A DNA stretch of 64,000 bases from DASZBX01 sp035943635. GTDB taxonomy: Bacteria > Actinomycetota > Actinomycetes > Streptomycetales > Catenulisporaceae. Positions within the stretch are counted from its first letter, which is position 1. Each line of letters begins with the position of its first letter. The DNA lies in assembly GCA_035943635.1 (NCBI GenBank), contig DASZBX010000057.1, positions 1 to 64,000 of the forward strand. Direction: 5' to 3'. A program made the position numbers and the translations under genes. The notes beneath the pieces are model-generated. The model saw only the letters and a program-made list of their open reading frames with translations, had not been told where the DNA came from and made no database searches. This document shows positions 1-7,795 of this stretch, in pieces.

Positions 1-466
1 TCTTCTCCTGCCGCCCGTACCGGTGGACCACCGCGGTGCGCCACGCTCCGGATACGGCCAGGTCGCCCGGGGTGCCGAGCCTCTCGCCCTTGACCCGGGG
101 ACGCCCGCGCCGTCCGGTGCGCGGCGGGGCGGGGGCGTACACCACGGCGTTGCGTGGCAGCCGGGTCGTATACGACGAGGCGGCCCCGAGCAGGTCGGGG
201 CCGTGGTAGGCCGCGTCCCCGACCCCGTGGACCTCACGGTCGCAAAACTGCGCGGCCAGCACCTGGAACATCTGCCCGGCCAGCGCCACCGGGGTCGCAG
301 GGCCCTTGCCCAACCAGAGGCGGAAGAGGACCGGCAGGCACACCGGCCGGGAGCAGAACGGCAGGTCCACTACGATCCCGGCCACCACCCACCGGTTCCC
401 GCGGGCCACCGCGTTCTTCGTCGTGGCCGCCCCGTCATGCGTCCACAAAGCCGCGAACACCTTCAG
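1..466 (-). pseudogene. DDE transposase fragment (IS4/IS701-like), 5' truncated, runs off left edge
   Basis: Reverse-strand translation gives a continuous frame from about 466 to base 1. It starts at 'LKVFAALWTHDGAA', which carries the first catalytic Asp, continues through 'LPFCSRPVCLPVLFRLW' and 'GDAAYHG' (second Asp), and reaches 'RRGRPRVKGERL' near the window edge. These blocks are typical of the DDE-superfamily transposases common in Streptomyces. The N-terminal third is missing because sequence upstream of 466 no longer matches. The C-terminal Glu region would lie outside the window. The element is probably dead; family placement rests on remembered motifs. Confidence 0.7.
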
Positions 467-575
467 CATCAGTGGGCACCTTCGTGTACAGCGAACGTGA
501 ATGAGACCGCCGATGCTGCCCACTTGCACGCCACCGCGCAACAGAACCCAGATATGTCAAGTGATAGTCATCGCG

Positions 576-773
576 ACCGCCATCCGCCGAGACCGCGAAA
601 GTCGAGAATGGGAGCGGAAAATCCTCCCGGTGGTGCTTCCCGGGCGTTCGGAGAACGAGATTCCGGTCAGTTTCCTGCCCGGCATCGCCGATCATTTCCG
701 GGTGCACAGCCTCGATCCGGAGGGGATCGCGGACCTGCTGCGCGTTCTGCTGCCCACCCGCTCCGGCACGTGA
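576..773 (+). pseudogene. SEFIR/TIR-like domain C-terminal remnant
   Basis: About 65 in-frame codons match the C-terminal half of actinobacterial SEFIR/TIR-type signalling domains: 'SREWERKILPVVLPGRS', then 'NEIPVSFLPG', then 'ADHFRVHSLDPEGIADLLRVLL'. The N-terminal half, with its first beta-strand and acidic loop, is not present upstream. The adjoining sequence is unrelated and lies next to the transposase fragment. Such domains are often followed by TPR/CHAT effector genes, and a decayed TPR/CHAT-like gene lies 60 bases downstream. This is therefore most likely the tail of a lost signalling gene. Confidence 0.5.
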
Positions 774-834
774 CCCGGCCCGGCCGAATCCGGTTTCCGG
801 TGCGTCCCGACCGAGTCAGCGAAGGCGGCGTCAC

Positions 835-1720
835 ATGAGCGACGGCGGGGAGACGGACGAGGACCCGCCGTCGGCCTGGGGTCAAGAAGCGGCGCAGATC
901 CTGGCGGACAAGGCGAACGCAGACCTGATCGCGGTGGGCCGGGCGGCCGAGTTGCTGCGCCGCGCCCTGGCCGCGCGGGCGCAGCACCCGGAGCGCGGAG
1001 TGTGGTCGGCCAACCTCTCCGCTGCGCTGAGCCGGCGCTGGGAGTACACCCGCACACCGGCCGACCTCGGCGAGGCCGTGCGGCTCGGGACGGCGGCGGC
1101 CGAGGCGGTCGCGGCCGGGGATCCGCGGCGCGCGGGGGTGCTTCGACCACTCGGGCGACGGCGCGGACCTGGACGAGGCGGTCGCGCTCGGGCGGGCCGC
1201 CGTGGCGGGGATCTCCCCGGGCGGCGCGTTCGAACACGCGGTGATCGGCACTCTGTGCAAGGCACTGGGCAGCCGATTCGAGCGCAGGGGCGCCCTCGCG
1301 GATCTTGACGAGTCGATCAGCCTCCTGAGTAGGGTCGTGGGCGAGGACCTCCCGCCGCGCACCCGGACACGCTGGTCAACGCCGCATTCGCCCGCCTGTC
1401 CCGCTTCGAGCGGACAGGCGGCCAAGGGGATCTCCGCCTCCCGAGGCCTGGACCGGCCGAGCCAGGAGAACCTGCTCTCCCGCACGCGGATGGCCGGGAT
1501 GGACGCCGCGGCCTGCGCGGTTCAGGCCGGCTCCGCCGCGCGCGCCGTCGAGTTCGTCGACCAGGGGCGGGCCGTGTTGTGGGCTCAGCTCTTGGAGGCC
1601 CGCACCGACGTGTCAGCCCTGCGCGACGTGCGTTCCGACCTGGCCCTGCGCCCGGAACGGGTGCGCGGGCTGCTCGACCGGCCCGAGACCGCGGACGGCA
1701 CGGGCATCGCCTCGGCGTAA
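835..1720 (+). pseudogene. frameshifted TPR/CHAT-type protein remnant
   Basis: Three reading-frame pieces together resemble the TPR half of actinobacterial TPR-CHAT proteins. Frame 1 (835 to about 1135) has TPR-like helices ('AAELLRRALAARAQHP', 'LSAALSRRWEYTRTPADL'). Frame 2 resumes at about 1140 ('ADLDEAVALGRAAVAG'). Frame 3 is briefly visible at about 1367-1430 ('TLVNAAFARLSRFERTG'). Frame 2 then returns with the family hallmark 'AVEFVDQGRAVLWAQLLEAR'. The caspase-like CHAT domain that should follow is absent. At least two frameshifts and an internal deletion make this a pseudogene. Confidence 0.6.
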
Positions 1721-1923
1721 TACCCGGTTGAGCAGGGCGTTCGCCGGAGCGTGACGCCTTCACCAGAGATCGATTGTTCGTATTCTCATCACGGCGGACT
1801 CGGCCGAGGAGCCTTCGGATAGGCGACCGATAGGCGGGGGCTAGAAACCGCGGGCTTTTCCGATAGCGCGGCCCTGGACAGTGGGAGTCGTCCAGCAAAG
1901 CCCGTGAGATTGTGAGGAGTCTG

Positions 1924-2883
1924 ATGATGCTCGACACCTTGAGCCGTGTGGCGAACGAGGAGGTGATGACCCACGACGCCGCCGTGCTCCACTCGGTGGT
2001 CAAGCGTTTCGCCGACGCCCGGGGGGAACTGGTCACCGCGGTGGCCGGCGTCGACCTGCGGATCAGGCGCGGCGAGGTCGTGGCCTTCCTCGGTCCCAAC
2101 GGCGCCGGAAAGACGACCACCATCGACCTGCTGCTCGGGCTGACCCGGCCCGACGCCGGCACCGTGACGCTGTTCGGCCTGCCGCCGCAGCAGGCGGTGC
2201 GGGCCGGCCGGGTGGCCGCGGTGCTCCAGAGCGGCGGGCTGCTGCCCGACCTGACCGTGGAGGCCACGGTCCGGATGGTCGCCTCGCTCTACCCCTTCGC
2301 CGACGCGGACCGCTGCATGCTGCGGGCCGGCGTGGGCGAGCTGCGCGGCCGCCGGGTGGCCGCCTGCTCCGGCGGCGAGCAGCAGCGGCTGCGCTTCGCC
2401 CTGGCCCTGCTCTCCAGCCCCGAGTTCCTGGTGCTGGACGAGCCGACCGCCGGCATGGACGTCTCCGCCCGGCGGGAGTTCTGGTCCGCGGTCCGGCAGG
2501 ACGCCGAACGCGGGATGACCGTCCTGTTCGCCACCCACTACATGGAGGAGGCCGACCAGTTCGCCGACCGGGTCGTGATGATCGACAAGGGGTCGATCGT
2601 GGCCGACGGCTCGGCCTCGGCCATTCGCACCGCGGTCAGCGGCCGGACCGTGTCCGCGGTGATCGACCGGCGCAGCGCGCTCGCGCTGGCCGCGACCCCG
2701 GGGGTGCGCTCCTGCGAGGTGCGCGGCGAGCGCTACCACTTCGACTGCGCGGACTCGGACGGGCTGCTGCGGCGGCTGGTCCAGGAGACCGCCGCCACCG
2801 ACATCGAGGTCTGCCCGCGCAGTCTCGAAGAGGCCTTCCTCGCCATCACCGCCCAGAAGTCCCGGACCGGAAGGAGCCGGTGA
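1924..2883 (+). CDS. ABC transporter ATP-binding protein (drug-exporter type)
   Basis: ATPase of an ABC-2 type exporter. From the 5' end it shows Walker A GPNGAGKTT, a Q-loop 'VLQSGG', a slightly atypical signature 'CSGGEQQRL', Walker B 'FLVLDEPT' and an H-loop 'FATHYMEEA'. A ~80-residue C-terminal regulatory tail follows, as in the DrrA/CcmA-like group. The ATG at 1924 (or 1927) lies just after a GTGAGGAG ribosome site; an in-frame GTG at 1912 overlaps that site and is less likely. The stop overlaps the next gene's start (TGATG), so the two are translationally coupled. As the first intact gene before the biosynthetic operon, it probably exports the product or gives self-resistance. Confidence 0.93.
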   Translation: MMLDTLSRVANEEVMTHDAAVLHSVVKRFADARGELVTAVAGVDLRIRRGEVVAFLGPNGAGKTTTIDLLLGLTRPDAGTVTLFGLPPQQAVRAGRVAAVLQSGGLLPDLTVEATVRMVASLYPFADADRCMLRAGVGELRGRRVAACSGGEQQRLRFALALLSSPEFLVLDEPTAGMDVSARREFWSAVRQDAERGMTVLFATHYMEEADQFADRVVMIDKGSIVADGSASAIRTAVSGRTVSAVIDRRSALALAATPGVRSCEVRGERYHFDCADSDGLLRRLVQETAATDIEVCPRSLEEAFLAITAQKSRTGRSR

Positions 2884-3671
2884 TGGCCGTCCTGACCGCG
2901 CCCGCCGCCGGCCGCCCCCCCGTGTTCGGCGGCGTCAACACCACCCTGCTGCGTTACGAACTGCGCCGGAGGTTCAATCGACAGACCACCGTCTTCACCC
3001 TGTTGCTGCCCGCCGTCCTCTACCTGGCCCTGTTCCACACCGCTCCGCAGCACGTGACGATGCCGGACGGAAACTTCGCCGCCTGGATGATGATCGGGAT
3101 CGCCGTGTACGGCGCCGCGATGGCCGCGACCAGCTCGGCCGCCACCATCGCGGTGGAACGCTCCACCGGCTGGACCCGCACGATCGCGCTGACCCCGCTC
3201 ACCCCGCCGGGCTACCTGTTCGTCAAGGTGCTGAGCTCGGTCGCGATGGCCGCGGTGCCGGTGTTGATCGTCGGCCTGCTCGGCCTGCTGACCGGGGCGC
3301 AGGCCGGGCCCGAGGTCTGGGTCACCGCCCTGCTGGTCGCCTGGCTCGGCTCCGCGGTCTTCGCGGCGCTCGGCATCGCGATGGGGCTGGCCCTGAAGCC
3401 CGAGGTGGTGATGCACATGCCCGGTCTGACCATGACCGCGCTGGCCTTCCTCGGCAACCTGTTCATCCCGCTCAGCGGCACCATGCTCGCAGTCTCCCGG
3501 TTCACCCCGATGTACGGCGTCTCCACCCTCGCCCGCTACCCCCTGACAGGAGGTTATGACTTCGCCGGAGAGCATTCGAGCGTCTCCGGCGCCCTGTTCA
3601 ACCTGCTCGCGTGGTTCGTCGGATTCTCCTTCCTGGCGATCCGCCGCTTCGCCAAGAGCACCGCGCGGTAG
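2883..3671 (+). CDS. ABC-2 type transporter permease
   Basis: Integral membrane partner of the preceding ATPase. A cytoplasmic start leads into about six hydrophobic segments, for example 'VFTLLLPAVLYLALF', 'AVPVLIVGLLGLLTG' and 'LLAWFVGFSFLAI'. The 'RSTGWTRTIALTPLTPPGYL' loop is typical of DrrB/ABC-2 drug-exporter permeases. GGAG at 2873-2876 sits 6 bases before the ATG at 2883, which overlaps the upstream TGA. The 262-residue length matches the family. A strong hairpin starts 3 bases after its stop, so the exporter pair may form its own transcription unit. The substrate is unknown. Confidence 0.92.
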   Translation: MAVLTAPAAGRPPVFGGVNTTLLRYELRRRFNRQTTVFTLLLPAVLYLALFHTAPQHVTMPDGNFAAWMMIGIAVYGAAMAATSSAATIAVERSTGWTRTIALTPLTPPGYLFVKVLSSVAMAAVPVLIVGLLGLLTGAQAGPEVWVTALLVAWLGSAVFAALGIAMGLALKPEVVMHMPGLTMTALAFLGNLFIPLSGTMLAVSRFTPMYGVSTLARYPLTGGYDFAGEHSSVSGALFNLLAWFVGFSFLAIRRFAKSTAR

Positions 3672-3674
3672 TGC

Positions 3675-3701
3675 CCGGGGGCGCGCCCGCCGCGCCCCCG
3701 G
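3675..3701. terminator. GC hairpin after exporter operon
   Basis: A perfect 11-bp stem (CCGGGGGCGCG paired with CGCGCCCCCGG) encloses a 5-base loop and starts 3 bases after the permease stop codon. No U-tract follows; instead there is a long C-rich, G-poor stretch. Actinobacterial terminators often lack the U-tract, so this is probably a full or partial terminator between exporter and biosynthetic genes. Confidence 0.65.
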
Positions 3702-3705
3702 CCGC

Positions 3706-3891
3706 ACCGCAACTCCATTCCACTCCACTCCAACCGATTCCAGCCCAATCCAACCCAACCGACTCCGACCCAATCCGACCCAGCCCCTACAACCCGAAAA
3801 CCCCATCCCCCTCAGTCCAACCCGACCCGACCCGACCCACTCCCCCTCAATCCGATCCGCTCCACTCCCCCGCACCGCAACAACGTCCCGA
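3706..3891 (+). repeat. C-rich, G-poor low-complexity leader
   Basis: About 185 bases built from imperfect CAACCC, CCGACC, CCACTCC and CCAATCC units. G is very scarce on the plus strand although the surrounding genome is G+C-rich on both strands. It lies between the hairpin at 3675-3701 and the AAAGGAGG ribosome site of the malonyltransferase gene. No conserved coding potential is seen. A C-rich, G-poor, unstructured RNA is what Rho binds (rut-like), so it may be a Rho-loading or leader-regulatory region. That role is inferred from composition only. Confidence 0.6.
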
Positions 3892-3907
3892 AAGGAGGAC
3901 CGAACAC

Positions 3908-4855
3908 ATGTTTGTCATCGTCGCGCCGGGCCAAGGGTCCCAGACCCCCGGCATGCTCGCCCCGTGGCTGCGCGACCCGGCCCGGGCCGACCTCGTCCGA
4001 AGCTGGTCCGAGGCCGCCGACTGCGACCTGGTCTACCTGGGCACCAAGGCCCCGGCGGCCGAGATCGCCCGCACCGAGCACACCCAGCCGTTGCTCGTCG
4101 CCCAGGGCCTGCTGGCCTACGCAGAGCTGGCCGGGCCGGTACCCGAGGGGGCTGCGACGGTGGCCGGCCACTCGGTCGGCGAACTGACCGCCGCCGGGTG
4201 CGCCGGGGTGCTCGACCCCGCCGACGCCGTTCGCCTGGCCGCCGAGCGCGGCCGGGCCATGGCCGCCGCCTGCGCCGAGGCGCCCACCTCGATGGCGGCC
4301 GTGGTCGGCGGCGAGGAGTCCCTGGTCCTGGGCTGGCTGGCCGGGCTCGGCCTGTCCCCGGCCACGTTCAACGGCGCCGGCCAGATCGTGGCGGCCGGGC
4401 CGGCCGAGGACCTCGGCCGGCTGGCCGCCGCGCCGCCTACCGGGGCCACGGTCAGACCGCTCACGGTCGCCGGAGCCTTCCACACCGTCCACATGGAGTC
4501 GGCCCGCCGGGCCTTCGCCGCCGCGGCCGCCGCCACCACCTTCCACCGGCCGACCCAGTCGCTGATCTCCAACGCCGACGGCGAGGTCCTCGACGACCCC
4601 GGCCGGATCCGGGAGCGGCTGATCGAGCAGCTGGTGCGCCCGGTGCGCTGGGACCTGTGCATGGCCACGATCAGCCGGCTCGCTCCCGACCTCGTCCTGT
4701 CCCTCCCGCCCGCCAAGACCCTCTCCGGCATCTTCCGCCGGCAGTACCCGGACCTGGACGTCCTGTCCCTGACCACGCCGCGGGACCTGGCCCCGGCCGG
4801 GCTCCGGCTGGCCGCGGCCGCCGAGAGGGGAGCGCCGGCCCATGCTGGTGTCTGA
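3908..4855 (+). CDS. malonyl-CoA:ACP transacylase (FabD-like)
   Basis: Loads malonyl units from CoA onto the cluster's ACPs. The 315-residue protein has the FabD order: GQGSQ (residues 8-12), nucleophile elbow GHSVGEL with Ser89, and the 'AGAFHTVHM' segment with the probable catalytic His192. Length fits FabD (~310). The ATG at 3908 follows AAAGGAGG with proper spacing; a longer in-frame extension upstream runs through the C-rich leader and is not believable. It is the first gene of the biosynthetic operon and overlaps the ligase gene by 14 bases. A discrete acyltransferase fits a type II PKS whose KS lacks an AT domain. Confidence 0.92.
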   Translation: MFVIVAPGQGSQTPGMLAPWLRDPARADLVRSWSEAADCDLVYLGTKAPAAEIARTEHTQPLLVAQGLLAYAELAGPVPEGAATVAGHSVGELTAAGCAGVLDPADAVRLAAERGRAMAAACAEAPTSMAAVVGGEESLVLGWLAGLGLSPATFNGAGQIVAAGPAEDLGRLAAAPPTGATVRPLTVAGAFHTVHMESARRAFAAAAAATTFHRPTQSLISNADGEVLDDPGRIRERLIEQLVRPVRWDLCMATISRLAPDLVLSLPPAKTLSGIFRRQYPDLDVLSLTTPRDLAPAGLRLAAAAERGAPAHAGV

Positions 4856-6368
4856 CCTCTTCGAACGCTCCCGGATCAGCCGCGCCGAGCACCGCGCGGT
4901 GACCGACGAGGACGGCTCCCTGACCTACCGCGAACTCGGCGACCTGGTGGACCGCGCGGCCGGCTGGCTGCGCGGGCACGGCGTCGGGGTCGGCGACCGG
5001 GTCGTGCACGCCGGCGGCAACGACCGGTCCTTCCTGGCCCTGTTCTACGCCACCCTCCGGCTCGGCGCGGTCTTCGTCCCGGTGCACCCGGAACTGACCG
5101 ACGCCCAGATCGACGGCATCGTGGAGAACTGCTCGGCCGCGCTGGCGGTCTGCTCCCCGGCCGCCGGCGCCCGCGCCGGACACACCGCCATCGTCGCCCG
5201 GGCCTGGCAGGAGATCACCGCCACCGACCCGGACCCGTCCGCCGCCCGCATCGGCCCGGACAACCTCGCGATGCTGATCTACACCTCCGGCACCACCGGC
5301 CGCCCCAAGGGCGTGATGTGCCCGCACCGCCAGATGCTCGCCGCGGTCGAGTCGATCAACTCCCGGCTCGGCTACCAGCCGCAGGACGTGGTGCTCTGCC
5401 GAGTCCCGCTGTCCTTCGACTACGGGCTCTACCAGGCCCTGTTCTGCGCGCTGACCGGCGCCACGCTCGTGCTCGCCCAGCGCCGCCGGGACACCGGCCT
5501 GCTCAAACTGATCGTGGAGCACCAGGTCACGGTCATCCCGCTGGTGCCCTCGCTGGCCCAGATCCTCACCGTGCTCCAGCGCAAGCACCGGGTCCAGGCG
5601 AAGGTCCGGCTGTTCACCAACACCGGGGCCCGCCCCGGCCGGGAGATCATGGCCGAACTGCTCAGCCTGTTCCCCGGCTCCGTCTTCGCCTCGATGTACG
5701 GCATGACCGAGTGCAAGCGCATCTCGATCCTGGACCCGGCGGAGTACGCCGCGTACCCCGACTCGGTCGGCCCGGCCATCCCCGGCGACGCGATCCGGAT
5801 CGTGGACGCGGCCAAACAACCGGTCGGCCCGGGCGTGACCGGCGAGATCGTGGTGGGCGGGACGACCGTGATGGCCGGCTACTGGGGCGTCGCGCCGCAG
5901 GACCAGCAGCGGTTCCTGCCCGGCGCGGACGGCTCGCTGGAACTGCACACCGGCGACCAGGGCCGGTTGGACGCCGACGGCCGGCTGTACTTCGTCGGCC
6001 GGGACGACGACGTGATCAAACGCCGCGGCATCCGGATGGGCCTGACCGAGATCGAGGACGCCGCCGAGCGGATCCCCGGCCTGACCGCCGCGGTCGCGCT
6101 CAAGCCCGAACCCGAGGACGGCCCGCTCGTCCTCGCGGTGTGCACCGCACTGACCGAGGACCAGGTCCGCGCGCACCTGCGCGGACTGCTGGACCCGGCC
6201 CGGATCCCGGACCTGATCGTCCGGATCGCCGAGGTACCGCTGACCGGCAACGGCAAGCCGGACCGCCCGGCCGTCCGACGCCTGCTCGCGGCGGGCACGA
6301 CCGCCGCCGAACCCCGCACCCTTCCCCTTCCCGAAACGAGGACCATCCATGAGCCAGTTGGAGTTTGA
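4842..6368 (+). CDS. AMP-dependent acyl-ACP/CoA ligase
   Basis: Adenylate-forming enzyme of 508 residues. The P-loop is LIYTSGTTGRPKG (about 145-157), followed by a 'MYGMTE' aromatic motif, a 'LHTGDQGRLDADG' hinge region with Asp, and the catalytic-lysine segment 'LTGNGKPDRP' near the C-terminus. It starts inside the malonyltransferase gene and ends overlapping the ACP gene by 20 bases. A free-standing ligase directly coupled to a free-standing ACP usually activates and loads a starter acid. It has no fused carrier domain and lacks the length expected for an NRPS module. The substrate is not predictable by eye. Confidence 0.9.
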   Translation: MLVSDLFERSRISRAEHRAVTDEDGSLTYRELGDLVDRAAGWLRGHGVGVGDRVVHAGGNDRSFLALFYATLRLGAVFVPVHPELTDAQIDGIVENCSAALAVCSPAAGARAGHTAIVARAWQEITATDPDPSAARIGPDNLAMLIYTSGTTGRPKGVMCPHRQMLAAVESINSRLGYQPQDVVLCRVPLSFDYGLYQALFCALTGATLVLAQRRRDTGLLKLIVEHQVTVIPLVPSLAQILTVLQRKHRVQAKVRLFTNTGARPGREIMAELLSLFPGSVFASMYGMTECKRISILDPAEYAAYPDSVGPAIPGDAIRIVDAAKQPVGPGVTGEIVVGGTTVMAGYWGVAPQDQQRFLPGADGSLELHTGDQGRLDADGRLYFVGRDDDVIKRRGIRMGLTEIEDAAERIPGLTAAVALKPEPEDGPLVLAVCTALTEDQVRAHLRGLLDPARIPDLIVRIAEVPLTGNGKPDRPAVRRLLAAGTTAAEPRTLPLPETRTIHEPVGV

Positions 6369-6594
6369 CCAGTTCGTCGCGCGTATCTGCGACGTCAAGG
6401 TGACCGATCCGGAAGCGTCCCTGGTGCAGCTCGGCGTGGACTCGCTGCGCACCATCAACCTGGTGATGGCGGTCGAGGACGAGTACGGGGTGGAGATCGA
6501 CCCCGACATCCTGGCCGACGACACCCTGTCCACCCCGGCCGGCCTGTGGCGCTACGTGCAGGAGCACAGCGCCCACGCCACCGCGGTCGGTTAA
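6349..6594 (+). CDS. acyl carrier protein (first ACP)
   Basis: An 81-residue carrier protein with the phosphopantetheine site in 'LGVDSLRTINL' (Ser32), an acidic helix II and a typical ACP length. It overlaps the ligase stop by 20 bases, suggesting that this ACP receives the ligase product. The second ACP in the cluster (13088-13378) sits next to the dehydratase and is a better candidate for chain extension. The division of labour between the two is inferred from position. Confidence 0.9.
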   Translation: MSQLEFDQFVARICDVKVTDPEASLVQLGVDSLRTINLVMAVEDEYGVEIDPDILADDTLSTPAGLWRYVQEHSAHATAVG

Positions 6595-6607
6595 GGGACT
6601 GATACCC

Positions 6608-7795
6608 ATGTGGAGCGACACCAGACCCGTGGTCGAGATGCCACGCCTGTTCGAGCGGGGCGGTGACCTGGTCAACTTCGCCGGCGGACTACCGGACCTG
6701 ACGGTCCTTCCGCTGGAGGCGATCTCGGCCCAGCTCGCCCGGCTCGTCAAGCTCGGCGGCCGGATCGCCTTCCAGTACAGCACCCCGCACGTGGCCGGCG
6801 CCCTGGTCCCGGCGATCGCCGACCTGATGGAACGGGAGGGCGCCCGGGCGGTGGCCGAGAACCTGGTGCCCACCAACGGCTCGCAGATGGGCCTGACCGC
6901 CGTCGGCCTCGGCCTCGGCGCCCCCGGCGAGACGATCCTGTGCCAGAGCCCGGCCTACCCCGGGGCCGCGGCCGCCTTCCGCACCGCCGGCCTGGAGCTG
7001 CACGCGGCCGGCGAGGACGAGCAGGGCATGAGCGCGGAGGGCTTGCGCGAGACCGTGCTGCGGCTGCGCGCCCAGGGCCGGACCGTCCGGCTGCTCTACA
7101 CGAACCCGACCTTCCAGAACCCGACCGGCGCGACCCTCCCGGTACCGCGCCGGGCCGCCATCCTGGACGTCTGCCGGGAACTGGACGTCCTGATCATCGA
7201 GGACAACCCGTACGGCCTGCTCTCCTTCGACGGCACCTGCACCACGGCCTTCCACGGGCTCGACCCGGAGCAGGTGGTGTACCTGGGCACCTTCTCCAAG
7301 ATCTTCGCCCCGGGGATGCGCTGCGGCTGGATCGCCGCGCCCGCGCCGGCCGCGGCGGCCCTGCGCCGCACCACCGAGGTGCTCGCGCTCTCCCCCTCCG
7401 CCCTGGCGCAGGCCGCGCTGGCCGCGTTCCACGCCAAGTCCGGCTGGTCCGACCTGATCGGCGCCTACCGGGAGAGCTACCGCGAGCGCTGCGACCTGAT
7501 GTGCGCGGCGCTGGAGCGCGAGCTCGGGCCCGACAGCCCCTGGCGGTGGGACCGTCCCGGCGGCGGGTTCTACGTCTGGCTGCGCCACCGCGACGGCGTG
7601 GACACCGGCAAGTTCCTCGAAGCCGCGGCCGCGCACGGGGTCTCCTACGTGCCCGGCGTGCACTTCAGCATCGCCGGCGAGCACGCGCACGGGCTGCGGC
7701 TGTGCTTCAGCTTCGCCCCGCGCGCCCGGATCGACGAGGGCGTGGCCCGGCTGGCCGCGGCGCTATCCTCCTCGGACTGGGACGGTGCCCGGTGA
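6608..7795 (+). CDS. PLP-dependent class I/II aminotransferase
   Basis: Fold-type I aminotransferase (395 residues), like the 2-aminoadipate/MocR-type branch but without an N-terminal HTH. Visible motifs are 'GGLPDLTVLP' near the N-terminus, substrate/PLP contacts 'NPTFQNPTG' and 'IIEDNPYG', the Schiff-base lysine in 'YLGTFSKIFAPG' (Lys231) and the C-terminal 'RLCFSF' arginine. It lies 13 bases after the ACP gene and overlaps the LanB-like gene (GGTGA). It probably makes or consumes an amino acid used by the pathway; acceptor and donor are unknown. Confidence 0.9.
   Translation: MWSDTRPVVEMPRLFERGGDLVNFAGGLPDLTVLPLEAISAQLARLVKLGGRIAFQYSTPHVAGALVPAIADLMEREGARAVAENLVPTNGSQMGLTAVGLGLGAPGETILCQSPAYPGAAAAFRTAGLELHAAGEDEQGMSAEGLRETVLRLRAQGRTVRLLYTNPTFQNPTGATLPVPRRAAILDVCRELDVLIIEDNPYGLLSFDGTCTTAFHGLDPEQVVYLGTFSKIFAPGMRCGWIAAPAPAAAALRRTTEVLALSPSALAQAALAAFHAKSGWSDLIGAYRESYRERCDLMCAALERELGPDSPWRWDRPGGGFYVWLRHRDGVDTGKFLEAAAAHGVSYVPGVHFSIAGEHAHGLRLCFSFAPRARIDEGVARLAAALSSSDWDGAR

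Noticed and set aside
3611..3907. N-terminal extension of the malonyltransferase reading through the leader
   Set aside because: The extension is Pro/Ser/Thr low-complexity, runs through the hairpin and C-rich tract, and an ideal AAAGGAGG site precedes ATG 3908.
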